This document shows, piece by piece, positions 5,804 to 13,120 of a DNA stretch of 18,498 nt. The translations under genes and the position numbers were made by a program. Numbering within the stretch: position 1 is the stretch's first letter; every line of letters begins with the position of its first letter. Source of the stretch: an uncultured Clostridia bacterium. GTDB taxonomy: Bacteria; Bacillota; Clostridia; TANB77; CAG-508. The DNA is taken from positions 1 through 18,498 of the forward strand of contig CAKPAB010000025.1 of the NCBI GenBank assembly GCA_934132805.1. Reading direction: 5' to 3'. The notes beneath the pieces were generated by a model that searched no databases, was not told the DNA's origin, and saw only the letters and a list, made by a program, of their open reading frames with translations.

Positions 5804-8425
5804 CTATAACCACTCTCCATTTTTCCTAATATACACTCTCTTAATATTTTGAACAAGCACAGTATATATTATAAGTAATAATACGACAAATGCATAATAT
5901 TTTCCTGGTAAAATTTCAAAATTAAATGTCCCAACATTATGCAACAATATTGGTGTAACTATTGTTCCAGCAATAGTTATTAAAGTTGAAATTGTTAAAA
6001 ATTTATTTGCTCTTGATTCTATAAATGGCATTTTTGCAGTTCTAACATAGTGAATTATCATTGTTTCACTTATTAAGCATTCTACAAACCACGCAGTTTG
6101 AAACCATGATTGTTTGTCTACACTGTTGTATCCAAATACAAACCAAAATACGATAAATGCTATTACATCTGTTATTGAACTTGTAATTCCCATTACATTC
6201 ATGAATTTGCCAAGTCCTTTTGTGTCCCATTTTCGAGGTTTTTCTAAGAATTCTTTGTCTACATCGTCATATGGAATTGCTATTTGTGATATATCATATA
6301 AAAAGTCTTGTATTAGCATTTGTATTGGTAATAGTGGTAAAAATGGTAAAAAGATACTTGCTATTAGTATGCTAAATACATCTCCAAAGTCTGAACTTAA
6401 TGCCATTTTCATATATTTTATGATATTTCCATATACTTTTCTGCCTTCTATTACGCCATCATATATTACCTGTAAACTTTTTTCTAGTAAAATGATATCA
6501 CTTGCTTCTTTTGCTATGTCTGTTGCAGAGTCTACACAAATTCCTACATCTGCCGTGTGTAGCGATGGTGCGTCATTTACGCCGTCTCCCATATATCCTA
6601 CTACATGGCCATTTTTTTTGTATATTTTTACAACTCTTTCTTTTTGCAATGGATTTAATCTTGCAAAAACGTCAACTTCTTCTACTGCTTTTTCTAATTC
6701 TTCGTCTGACATTTGGTCTAATTCTACACCTGTGATTATTCTGTCTGACCTTAATCCTACTGTATTGCATATATTTTTTGTTGCATATGCATTGTCACCT
6801 GTTAAAATTTTTGTTTTTACGCCAATTTTTCTTAAATCGTTTATTGTCTTTTTTACATCTTTTTTTGGTGGGTCTAAAAATGCAACATATCCTACAAAAG
6901 TCATTTCTTTTTCGTCATTGCTGTTAAATACATTAACACCTGGATATTCTTTTTTGGTTGCTAGTGCAATTACTTGCATGCCCATATTGGATAAATTGTT
7001 TGCATTTACTTCTATTTGCTTTACTAAATCATCTGTTATTGGAATTATCTCGTCTTTATACTTTACTTGTTTGCAACATTTTAAAATTTCTTCTATTGCG
7101 CCCTTTGTAAGCATTCTGTAGCCGTCTTCACTTTTTACAACAACACTCATTCTTTTTCTTGTATAGTCAAATGGTATTTCGTCTACTTTTTCGTATTCTT
7201 TTAGAACTTGCTTGATTTTGTGTTGATTTCCATATGCTATTACTGCTTTGTCAACTAAATTTTTTATTCCTGTTCCATAGTAACTGTTTAGATATGCATA
7301 TTTTAAGATGTCTAAGTCTTCTTCTCCCATTACATTTATGTATTTTTGCAATGTTATTTTATCTTGTGTTAATGTTCCTGTTTTGTCTGTACATAAGATG
7401 TCTATTGCTCCTAAGTTTTGAATTGACTGTATATTTTTTACTAATGTTTTCTTTTTCGCTAGAGTTTTGCTTCCTTTTGTTAGGTTTACATTTACTATCA
7501 TTGGTAACATACTTGGCGTTATTCCAACTGCTACTGATAGTGCAAATAGTAATGCTTCCATTAGGTCATGCCTTATGAATGCATATATTGCAAATACTGC
7601 TATTGATACTACTATCATATATTTTATTAGCAGTTTTGTGATGTTATTCATTCCTTTTTCGAAATTGGTTATCTCTTTTTTGTTGTCTATTTCTTTGCTC
7701 ATTCTTCCTAAGTATGTGTCAAATCCAGTTTGTATTACAACTGCTGTTCCGCTTCCACTTACAACGCTTGAGCCCATTAGACATATGTTGTTTATATCAA
7801 ATATTCCTTTTGGTTTATTTGGTGTTGTTGTTTTTTCAACTAATACACTTTCTCCTGTGAATACTGATTGGTTCAAGAATAAGTCTTTGCTTTCTATTAG
7901 TATTACATCTGCTGGTATTATTGAGCCTGCATTTAGTTTTATGATGTCTCCTATTGCTATGTTTTCTACTCTTACTTCTTTTTCTTTTCCGCTTCTTACC
8001 ACATTTGTGCTTGAATATATTTGTGCTTTTAGTTTTTGATTGAATTTGTATGTTGAGTAGTTTTGACAGAATTTTATGAATGCGCTTACTACTGCTATTC
8101 CTACTATTATTCCTGCTCCTAGTTTGTCTGATAGTGCAAAGTCTATTATTGCTAGCAAAAGTAATATATATATGAATTTATCATTGAATGATTTTATAAA
8201 AAATTCCAGCCAACTCTTTTTTTCGTTTTTTACTACTATGTTTGGTCCGTTTTTTTCATATCTTTTTTCGTATTCTTTTTGTGTTAGTCCTTCTTCTTTT
8301 GTGTTGTATTCTTTTAGAATTTTTTCTTTGTTTTTCTTTGATGTTTCTGTGTATTTTTCTAGTAGTTCTTTGTCTGTGTTTTTCATTTGTTTTGCTTTTT
8401 TCTTGATTTCAAATAGTTGTATCAT
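5804..8425 (-). CDS. mgtA: Magnesium-translocating P-type ATPase (MgtA type)
   Basis: An 873-residue inner-membrane pump that imports Mg2+ using ATP. The actuator motif FTGES is at 189-193. The transmembrane ion-site segment GITPSMLPMIV (301-311) is close to the GLTPEMLPMIV of MgtA and unlike calcium or copper pumps. The phosphorylated Asp347 sits in DKTGTLTQD, and the hinge is MGDGVNDAP in the second half. A cation-ATPase N-domain precedes the first membrane pair, and the last third ends in several membrane helices (IYTVLVQNI near the C-terminus). Length is typical. The frame opens at GTG 8434, but AAGGAAA directly abuts that codon, so ATG 8425, 9 bases further on, is the better start. The short leader leaves no room for the Mg2+-sensing M-box found upstream of many Firmicute mgt genes. 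Confidence 0.96.
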   Translation of the reverse strand: MIQLFEIKKKAKQMKNTDKELLEKYTETSKKNKEKILKEYNTKEEGLTQKEYEKRYEKNGPNIVVKNEKKSWLEFFIKSFNDKFIYILLLLAIIDFALSDKLGAGIIVGIAVVSAFIKFCQNYSTYKFNQKLKAQIYSSTNVVRSGKEKEVRVENIAIGDIIKLNAGSIIPADVILIESKDLFLNQSVFTGESVLVEKTTTPNKPKGIFDINNICLMGSSVVSGSGTAVVIQTGFDTYLGRMSKEIDNKKEITNFEKGMNNITKLLIKYMIVVSIAVFAIYAFIRHDLMEALLFALSVAVGITPSMLPMIVNVNLTKGSKTLAKKKTLVKNIQSIQNLGAIDILCTDKTGTLTQDKITLQKYINVMGEEDLDILKYAYLNSYYGTGIKNLVDKAVIAYGNQHKIKQVLKEYEKVDEIPFDYTRKRMSVVVKSEDGYRMLTKGAIEEILKCCKQVKYKDEIIPITDDLVKQIEVNANNLSNMGMQVIALATKKEYPGVNVFNSNDEKEMTFVGYVAFLDPPKKDVKKTINDLRKIGVKTKILTGDNAYATKNICNTVGLRSDRIITGVELDQMSDEELEKAVEEVDVFARLNPLQKERVVKIYKKNGHVVGYMGDGVNDAPSLHTADVGICVDSATDIAKEASDIILLEKSLQVIYDGVIEGRKVYGNIIKYMKMALSSDFGDVFSILIASIFLPFLPLLPIQMLIQDFLYDISQIAIPYDDVDKEFLEKPRKWDTKGLGKFMNVMGITSSITDVIAFIVFWFVFGYNSVDKQSWFQTAWFVECLISETMIIHYVRTAKMPFIESRANKFLTISTLITIAGTIVTPILLHNVGTFNFEILPGKYYAFVVLLLIIYTVLVQNIKRVYIRKNGEWL

Positions 8426-8477
8426 TTGTATCACTTTCCTTTTATTGGTTGTTTTTTATGTTTTATTTTACGGTTGT

Positions 8478-8486
8478 ATTATATCA
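8478..8486 (-). promoter_or_regulatory. Extended -10 promoter of mgtA
   Basis: Minus strand TGATATAAT (8478-8486) is a perfect extended -10 (TGnTATAAT). No good -35 box lies 17 bases upstream (CTTTAA), as is usual for extended -10 promoters. The start would be about 8471, giving a leader of about 46 bases before ATG 8425. Confidence 0.6.
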
Positions 8487-8575
8487 CTTTTTTGAGATTT
8501 TTAAAGTGTTTTTGACATTATATAGAAAAAATTTATTAAAGGTGAACTGCAACTAAATTTAATAGCTTTGTACAT

Positions 8576-8604
8576 TTGCATTTGCTGAGTTTTTCTGCTA
8601 TACT
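8576..8604 (+). promoter_or_regulatory. Promoter of the radical SAM gene, start almost at the ATG
   Basis: TTGCAT (8576-8581), 17-base spacer, TATACT (8599-8604). Transcription would begin about 8611, only three bases before the ATG at 8614, so the transcript should be leaderless or nearly so. Confidence 0.6.
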
Positions 8605-8613
8605 GTAATCATT

Positions 8614-9552
8614 ATGGAAGAAAAAGAAAGATATAAACATTTAAACAAATATTTAAAAGAAAAATTTGGAGAAAGGACATTAAAAATCTGTATAGATGGG
8701 GGATTTACTTGTCCTAATAGAGATGGAACTATATCCACATCTGGATGCATTTTTTGTAGTGAAAAAGGGTCTGGTGAATTAATTCGTTGTGGTTTTGGTA
8801 ATACTGTAGTTGACAAAATTAGTAATCAAGTTAAAAATTATTTTGATAGTTACCGTAGTGAACGTGCTAATAAATTTATTGCTTATTTTCAAAATTTTAC
8901 TAATACTTATGATTCTTTAGATATGCTAAAGGCCAAATATGATGCTGCTTTAATTGATAATAGAATTGTTGGATTGGAGGTTTCTACAAGACCTGATTGC
9001 ATAAATGAAGATATTGTAAATTTGTTGAAATCTTACAAGGATAACTATTATGTTTGTGTTGAACTTGGTTTGCAAACTTCTAATGATAATATTGGCACTT
9101 TAATTAATCGTGGTTATTCTAGTTCTCAGTTTACATCTGCTCTTAAATTATTAAATAATGCTGGTATTGATGTTGTTGCTCATATTATGGTTGGTTTGCC
9201 AGGTGAGACTTTTGATGATTTGAAAAACACTGTTGATTTTATTAACAAGCATAATATTCAAGGTTTGAAAATTCATTCTACTTATGTTGTTAAAAATACA
9301 GTGCTTGCTGATATGTTTTTTTCAGGTCAATATGAGCCTATTTCTTTAGAGTATTATTTGAATGCTCTTACTTATGTTGTTACTCATATTTCGCCGGATA
9401 TTGTTATTCATAGAATTTCAGGTGACGCTTCTAAGGATTTGTTGGTTGCACCTGATTGGAATTCTCATAAAAAGTGGGTTTTGAATGGTTTTGATAAAAT
9501 TTTGAGGGAACAAGATTTATGTCAGGGGGAATTTTATATAGATTTAATTTGA
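8614..9552 (+). CDS. ytqA: Radical SAM protein of the YhcC/YtqA family (TIGR01212)
   Basis: A 312-residue cytoplasmic iron-sulfur enzyme. It opens RYKHLNKYLKEKFGERTLKI and then DGGFTCPNRDGT with the cluster cysteines Cys33, Cys45 and Cys48 (CX11CX2C), the hallmark of this family rather than the usual CX3CX2C. The TIM-barrel core includes GLEVSTRPDCI and CVELGLQTSNDN, and HIMVGLPGETFDDL near the middle. The Bacillus subtilis member YtqA has been reported as MnmL, which acts in tRNA wobble-uridine modification alongside the methyltransferase MnmM; I recall this and cannot check it, and no mnmM lies in this window. ATG 8614 is the only possible start, because the frame upstream has no start codon before a TAG. 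There is no Shine-Dalgarno sequence. It stands alone and ends at the terminator 9596-9626. Confidence 0.93.
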   Translation: MEEKERYKHLNKYLKEKFGERTLKICIDGGFTCPNRDGTISTSGCIFCSEKGSGELIRCGFGNTVVDKISNQVKNYFDSYRSERANKFIAYFQNFTNTYDSLDMLKAKYDAALIDNRIVGLEVSTRPDCINEDIVNLLKSYKDNYYVCVELGLQTSNDNIGTLINRGYSSSQFTSALKLLNNAGIDVVAHIMVGLPGETFDDLKNTVDFINKHNIQGLKIHSTYVVKNTVLADMFFSGQYEPISLEYYLNALTYVVTHISPDIVIHRISGDASKDLLVAPDWNSHKKWVLNGFDKILREQDLCQGEFYIDLI

Positions 9553-9595
9553 TATTTTGTGCAAATTATTTTTATTGTTGAAAATTCAAAAATTG

Positions 9596-9626
9596 AGGAC
9601 ATAATTTTATTTTTTAATTATGTCCT
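9596..9626. terminator. Bidirectional terminator between convergent genes
   Basis: AGGACATAATT (9596-9606) pairs perfectly with 9616-9626 around a 9-base loop; the plus side is followed by TTTTATG and the minus side by TCAATTTTTG. It sits between stops at 9552 and 9633. Confidence 0.85.
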
Positions 9627-9632
9627 TTTATG

Positions 9633-10247
9633 TTATTCTTGATTCATGTTGTTAACTGTTTCTTCAATTTCTTTATATCCTGGTAATATTGCATTAACAA
9701 ATGCCTCATCATCACCATCTATGTTCCATTTTCCATCTTGTTTTTTCATATTAATAGTAATTTCTGTTGTTACAGTTTCTACATCGTCAGAATTATATTG
9801 TTCTTCAAAATATTGTTTTAATTGAGTGTCCATTTCTTCTTCTGTCATTTCACCAAATGCTTGAGAAAAGGCTACTGAAAATGCTTTTGACATGTAATTT
9901 GCAAATACTGTTTTTAGATTTTTGTTGCTTACATTTAGTTTTACTGTGCATTCATTTATTTTTACATCTGTTGATACAACTTCATAATTTAAGTTTTTTA
10001 ACATTGCTTTTTCCATGTCTTGGTCTTCTGCTATATTTTCTTCTGTTGTTTCATTTTCTTCTGTTTCGTTTTCTATGTTTATATATTGTTTTATTTGTTC
10101 TTGGTCTCCTGTTTTTAGTGCTATAAACATTTTGTCAACAGTATCTAATGCTTGTTTTTTTGTTGTGTTTAGTGCTATGAAGTAACCTCCAACTATTAAT
10201 ATAATTACTAGTAGTACTATTAGTAAAATTTTTAGAACTTTTTTCAT
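9633..10247 (-). CDS. Membrane-anchored protein of unknown function, 204 aa
   Basis: The N-terminus MKKVLKILL is followed by a strong hydrophobic helix (about 5-27). There is no lipobox cysteine, so it is probably a single-pass protein with its body outside the cell. The exposed part begins with a helix (KKQALDTVDKMFIALKTGD), followed by an acidic low-complexity linker (about 58-78, many E/N/T), and then a mixed region ending MKKQDGKWNIDGDDEAF. That layout, with a final KxDGKW(N/K)I strand, resembles small NTF2-like or DUF4878-like extracytoplasmic proteins, but the match is only structural. ATG 10247 has a GGGGGAAAGAAC site. It is the third gene of a leftward unit behind the nuclease and the small acidic protein, and ends at the terminator 9596-9626. 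Confidence 0.85.
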   Translation of the reverse strand: MKKVLKILLIVLLVIILIVGGYFIALNTTKKQALDTVDKMFIALKTGDQEQIKQYINIENETEENETTEENIAEDQDMEKAMLKNLNYEVVSTDVKINECTVKLNVSNKNLKTVFANYMSKAFSVAFSQAFGEMTEEEMDTQLKQYFEEQYNSDDVETVTTEITINMKKQDGKWNIDGDDEAFVNAILPGYKEIEETVNNMNQE

Positions 10248-10318
10248 GTTCTTTCCCCCTTTCTTGTGCTTATTAAATCACTTTTTTTATTTGTTGTCAA
10301 TTAAATTTTGAATGTGAA

Positions 10319-10705
10319 TTAATCTATATCTTCTAAGTTGTTAAAAAATTCTTCTGTTAGTTCTTCTTCATATATGTATTCTCCGTTTTTATATCTTAAT
10401 ATGCTGTCATTTTGTATTTGATTTTTTAGTTCTTGTGATATTTCCGTTTCTTCAAAAATCTTATTGTTATTCTTGTTTAGTAAATACACTCCTTTTGCAC
10501 TAAAGTCTACTACTTGATATAAGCAATCTTCTTCTCTATTTTTTTCTTGTGTTTCTTTTGGTTTTATCTCTTCTTGTTGTTCTAAATTTTTATCTGTTGT
10601 ATCTTTTGTTTTTTCAAGGTGTTTAGATAATTCTTGTATAAAATTTTCTACTAAATTATTTTCTTTTTGGTCATTTTTTAAATTGTTAAAAATATCTAAT
10701 TTCAA
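10319..10705 (-). CDS. Small acidic protein, DUF3006-like C-terminal half, TTG start
   Basis: A 128-residue cytoplasmic protein, very rich in Glu and Lys. Residues 1-60 are a charged, probably helical or disordered stretch. Residues 61-128 look like a small beta domain (YQVVDFSAKGVYLLNKNNN, then NDSILRYKNGEYIYEEEL). The order of strand, polar loop, LKNxIxNDSxLxYKNGxY resembles the DUF3006 family, but this is a weak shape match. The start is TTG 10705 with a strong AAGGAGG site 8 bases upstream; no ATG fits. It is 38 bases downstream of the nuclease gene, so it is probably made with it. Its role is unknown; a regulator or a guard against the nuclease is only speculation. Confidence 0.75.
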   Translation of the reverse strand: MKLDIFNNLKNDQKENNLVENFIQELSKHLEKTKDTTDKNLEQQEEIKPKETQEKNREEDCLYQVVDFSAKGVYLLNKNNNKIFEETEISQELKNQIQNDSILRYKNGEYIYEEELTEEFFNNLEDID

Positions 10706-10743
10706 TAAAATTTCCTCCTTTTTATTGTTTGATGGCTTTATAT

Positions 10744-11556
10744 TTATTTGTCACTTTTTGAGCTTTCTCCTGTTTGATAGTTTATTGTTATTCCTGGTTG
10801 TATGTTGTATACATAGACATTGAAGCTGATGCCTTGTCCATTGTCTTCTACAGAATATGCTTCCATCTCAACTCCACTTGCAACTTTGTTATCTCCTTTA
10901 AAGTCTGGTGTTACTCTATATAGCACGTGGTTTTTGTTGTTTTTGTCTATATATTCTGCTACTTTATTTTCAAATGGTAACATTCCTTCAACATTGAAGT
11001 AGTTTGTTCCTGTTATTAGATTTAATTCATTTGCATTTTCTCCTGCTAGCTGATATCCTATTAAATGACATCTATTGTACAAAAATTCCCCGTCATATTT
11101 TGCTTGTTTCCATCCTGTTGGTTTTACACTGCTAATATCTCCTCTTTTTTCTGTTGGCATTATTTCTTTGCATATATTTGCATACGCTACTCCACATCTT
11201 TTTAAGTTGTCTAATTGGCTGTAATTTTCAAATGCTTTTGTTGTGTGTTCTTTTTCTTCAAAGTATGGTGTGTTGTTGTTTATTTCTATGTATATGTTGT
11301 TTGTGTATTCTGGTATGTTGTTTAAGTTATAGGTTTTATTTTCTGTTTGTGTTGTTTCTTGCCCTGCAGATATGTTTGTTTCATTTGTTTGATTTTCTGC
11401 ATTGTTGGCCTCTTGTTGATTTAAAATTAGGCTTGCTATGATAAATATTATGATTATTAGTGTTGATATTATTTTTTCTGTTTGTTTATTTACATATTTA
11501 TTTTTGGTATGCTTGTTTTTTGATTTTTTTGCTTGATTTTGTTGTTTCTTTTTCAT
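10744..11556 (-). CDS. Membrane-anchored DNA/RNA non-specific endonuclease
   Basis: A 270-residue nuclease of the beta-beta-alpha metal family, anchored outside the cell. A very basic start (KKKQQNQAKKSKNKH) is followed by one membrane helix (about 29-46) and a 60-residue N/T/E-rich linker. The catalytic domain begins near residue 95. The active-site motif is YNRCHLIGYQL with His164, the Firmicute variant of the DRGH motif of EndA/NucA enzymes. Then comes ENANELNLITGTNYFN and VEGMLPFENKV, where Asn in the helix binds Mg2+. Such enzymes degrade outside DNA for nutrients or during DNA uptake. ATG 11556 has an AGAGGAG site. It is the first gene of a leftward unit with two small proteins, and its promoter overlaps a palindrome (11642-11669). 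Confidence 0.93.
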   Translation of the reverse strand: MKKKQQNQAKKSKNKHTKNKYVNKQTEKIISTLIIIIFIIASLILNQQEANNAENQTNETNISAGQETTQTENKTYNLNNIPEYTNNIYIEINNNTPYFEEKEHTTKAFENYSQLDNLKRCGVAYANICKEIMPTEKRGDISSVKPTGWKQAKYDGEFLYNRCHLIGYQLAGENANELNLITGTNYFNVEGMLPFENKVAEYIDKNNKNHVLYRVTPDFKGDNKVASGVEMEAYSVEDNGQGISFNVYVYNIQPGITINYQTGESSKSDK

Positions 11557-11641
11557 TTTTGAAATCTCCTCTTCTGTTTATCTTTTATAAATCTTTTTTT
11601 CTTTGTCCATCATTGTCTGTTTTTTTTCTTGTTTTTCCACT

Positions 11642-11669
11642 ATTATATCACAATATGTGGAATATTGTG
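11642..11669 (-). promoter_or_regulatory. Extended -10 promoter of the nuclease unit overlapping a palindrome
   Basis: Minus strand TGATATAAT (11642-11650) is a perfect extended -10. Next to it, CACAATAT (11649-11656) and ATATTGTG (11662-11669) form an 8-bp inverted repeat around 5 bases, lying where the spacer and -35 would be. A repressor bound there would block the promoter. On the plus strand the repeat is followed by a T run, so it could also be read as a terminator, but no rightward gene lies upstream. Confidence 0.5.
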
Positions 11670-11768
11670 TAATTTTTTTTAAACTTTTGCTTTTTCATCA
11701 AAATATTTTTTATTTATTTTGTTGTATAGATTTTGTTGTTGTTTTCATCTTTTTTTGATGTTAATATT

Positions 11769-12380
11769 TTATTCTTTTATGCTTTTGGCTTCAATTATTT
11801 TTGTTATTTCATCAACTTTTTTCTTTCTGTTTCCTGATGTGTCGAAAAATTCTATATTATATTTTTGGCATTCTTCTTTGTTTTTCTCGCTTTTATTAAT
11901 AATATGTTCGCAAGTTAATTCTAACATCATTCCTCCTACTCTTTTTGTCCAGTCATTCTCATCATCGTTGTTTATTATTTGTTTCATTAAATGTTTTTTT
12001 TCTTCATTTGGCATTCCAAGACAATATATATCAAATCCTAGCGGCTCAAATATTTTTTTTGCATATTCTACTTCTATTTCGTGTGTTTCAAATATCATTT
12101 TTCTTTTGGCTTTTTTTAGGTCTATTTCCATTTGATTTGATATTTCATAAAAGATTTTTGTTATTTTTTCTTTTGGGATATTGTCTCCTAGGTCGATGAC
12201 TACTATTCCATGTTTTTGTTTGTTTTTGGATATCTTTTTTTCTCGATATACTCCTTGTAGCGCGATTGAGATGGCGTCTCCTCGCACTAATTCGTAGTTT
12301 TTGTTTCTTTGAAATAATTGATTTGAAATTGTTGATTTTCCACATCGTGGTGTTCCTATGATTAAAATGTTTTTACTTAT
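11769..12380 (-). CDS. P-loop kinase-like NTPase, 203 aa, apparent ATA start
   Basis: A cytoplasmic P-loop protein of the small-molecule or nucleotide kinase type. The frame contains IIGTPRCGKSTISNQLF, a Walker A motif (residues 9-17), then LVRGDAISIALQGVYREK and later FETHEIEVEYAKKIF and EFFDTSGNRKKKVDEI. The substrate is unknown. No ATG, GTG or TTG precedes the Walker A motif in this frame. The first canonical start, GTG 12287, would cut the motif off. GGAGG (minus strand, 12389-12393) lies 8 bases before ATA at 12378-12380, and a good promoter lies at 12430-12458, so ATA is the likely start. An ATG-to-ATA mutation or a sequencing error are alternatives. It reads leftward, with 212 bases to the nuclease gene. 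Confidence 0.75.
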   Translation of the reverse strand: MSKNILIIGTPRCGKSTISNQLFQRNKNYELVRGDAISIALQGVYREKKISKNKQKHGIVVIDLGDNIPKEKITKIFYEISNQMEIDLKKAKRKMIFETHEIEVEYAKKIFEPLGFDIYCLGMPNEEKKHLMKQIINNDDENDWTKRVGGMMLELTCEHIINKSEKNKEECQKYNIEFFDTSGNRKKKVDEITKIIEAKSIKE

Positions 12381-12429
12381 TTCTTCTTCCTCCTTTTGAA
12401 TTTTGATGAAATAAGCAAAAGTTTTGTTT

Positions 12430-12458
12430 ATTATACTTTATTTTTTTATGTAAGTAAA
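12430..12458 (-). promoter_or_regulatory. Promoter of the P-loop kinase-like gene
   Basis: Minus strand TTTACT (12453-12458), 17-base spacer, TATAAT (12430-12435). The start would be about 12423, leaving a 43-base leader with GGAGG before the ATA start at 12380. Confidence 0.6.
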
Positions 12459-12558
12459 TAGTTTTGTTTAATTTTTATATTTTTTGGAGTAAATGTATTT
12501 ATTAAATCATTATTTTTATTTGGCATATCATTATCAATCTTTCTGTTATTAAATAAAT

Positions 12559-12695
12559 TTAATATAAAGTTTTTATTAACTTGCTTATTTTGTTGTTTAA
12601 ATTTAGTTCCTCTATTTCTTTTAAAGCTTGCTTAACAATGCCTAATTCCGTTTTAATTTTAACCCAAATGTGTCATTTTCACTAGAAAACGTAAT
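12559..12695 (-). pseudogene. Decayed small reading frame with strong ribosome binding site but no start codon
   Basis: Read leftward, AGGAGGTGA (12702-12710) is an ideal Shine-Dalgarno sequence. Nine bases after GGAGG lies ATT (12693-12695) instead of ATG. The frame then reads TFSSENDTFGLKLK and soon hits TAG. Shifting by one base at a short A run, it continues as TELGIVKQALKEIEEL and ends NKISKLIKTLY at the TAA 12559-12561. One inserted A and a mended start codon would give a 45-residue helical protein. The simplest reading is a gene with two lesions. The product is not recognised. Confidence 0.4.
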
Positions 12696-12739
12696 AAAAA
12701 ATCACCTCCTAAAATCTAACAAATGCTTCATTTTATTAT

Positions 12740-12796
12740 GGTTGTAGTAGGGTAAAGCTGTAGCTTACAACCTTCGGGTTATGAGGGTTACATAAC
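12740..12796 (+). ncRNA. Double hairpin resembling an IS200/IS605 right end or omega-RNA remnant
   Basis: GGTTGTA (12740-12746) pairs with TACAACC (12766-12772), enclosing a smaller AGCT/AGCT stem (12756-12759 with 12762-12765). After TTCG, GTTATG (12778-12783) pairs with CATAAC (12791-12796). Two adjacent GC-containing hairpins in very AT-rich DNA are unusual. The pattern resembles, from memory, the structured ends of IS200/IS605 elements that encode the guide RNA of TnpB. No tnpA or tnpB is present, so it would be a solo relic. It could equally be an unclassified RNA structure. Confidence 0.35.
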
Positions 12797-12881
12797 GTAT
12801 TCTATTAGATTTATTGAATTGTATTGTATGCTAGTGATATTAGTACTTTGCTAGTTTTTTATTTAGTGTACAATTTTGTTA

Positions 12882-12926
12882 AAATTGGGGTGATTTTGAA
12901 AATTTGATCCCCAATTTCTCCCCAAT
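12882..12926. repeat. G4/C4 inverted repeat with two alternative partners
   Basis: AAATTGGGG (12882-12890) is perfectly complementary to CCCCAATTT (12909-12917), and its ATTGGGG also matches a second CCCCAAT at 12920-12926. Two competing stems could form. It may be a switch, a protein site or a relic; no gene follows for 190 bases. Confidence 0.45.
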
Positions 12927-12963
12927 CTTTATTGGAATATTTTAGGAGATTTGTACTAATTTC

Positions 12964-13026
12964 ATTTAATTTTTGTTGGTAAATTTTTGGAAATTCTTAT
13001 TAATTGTATTTAATTTTAAGTGGTAA
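12964..13026. repeat. Two imperfect 19-base direct repeats upstream of the mobile-type genes
   Basis: Bases 12964-12982 and 13008-13026 share ATTTAATTTT, three variable bases, then TGGTAA: 16 of 19 identical at a 44-base spacing. They lie 95-157 bases upstream of ATG 13121. They might be operators, but in DNA this AT-rich chance is possible. Confidence 0.3.
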
Positions 13027-13120
13027 TTAAATTTATTTTTTTACGATTATGATTATTTTTTTAAATGAATTTTTATTACTATTTTAGATTTTTAATTAAA
13101 TTTTGAAAGGAATGATTTTT

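Larger units (their letters stand above)
12381..13120. other. 740-base stretch without an intact gene
   Basis: This is the border between the housekeeping genes and the accessory block. From left to right it holds the kinase promoter, a broken small minus-strand frame (12559-12711 with its ribosome binding site), a double hairpin (12740-12796), a G4/C4 alternative-pairing structure (12882-12926) and two imperfect 19-base direct repeats (12964-13026). The remainder is plain AT-rich sequence. This density of relics suggests repeated insertion and decay. Confidence 0.6.

Noticed and set aside
6114..8039. Plus-strand frames of 335 and 190 residues opposite mgtA
   Set aside because: Both lie wholly inside mgtA on the other strand, lack a ribosome binding site and give serine/phenylalanine-rich sequences typical of antisense reading of AT-rich genes.
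11769..12287. GTG 12287 as start of the kinase-like gene
   Set aside because: It has no ribosome binding site and would delete the P-loop, which is encoded in the same frame just upstream.
12145..12345. Minus-strand 66-residue frame beginning at an ATG inside the kinase-like gene
   Set aside because: It is out of frame with the Walker A coding sequence, basic and low in structure, and has no ribosome binding site; the overlapping frame carries the conserved motifs.
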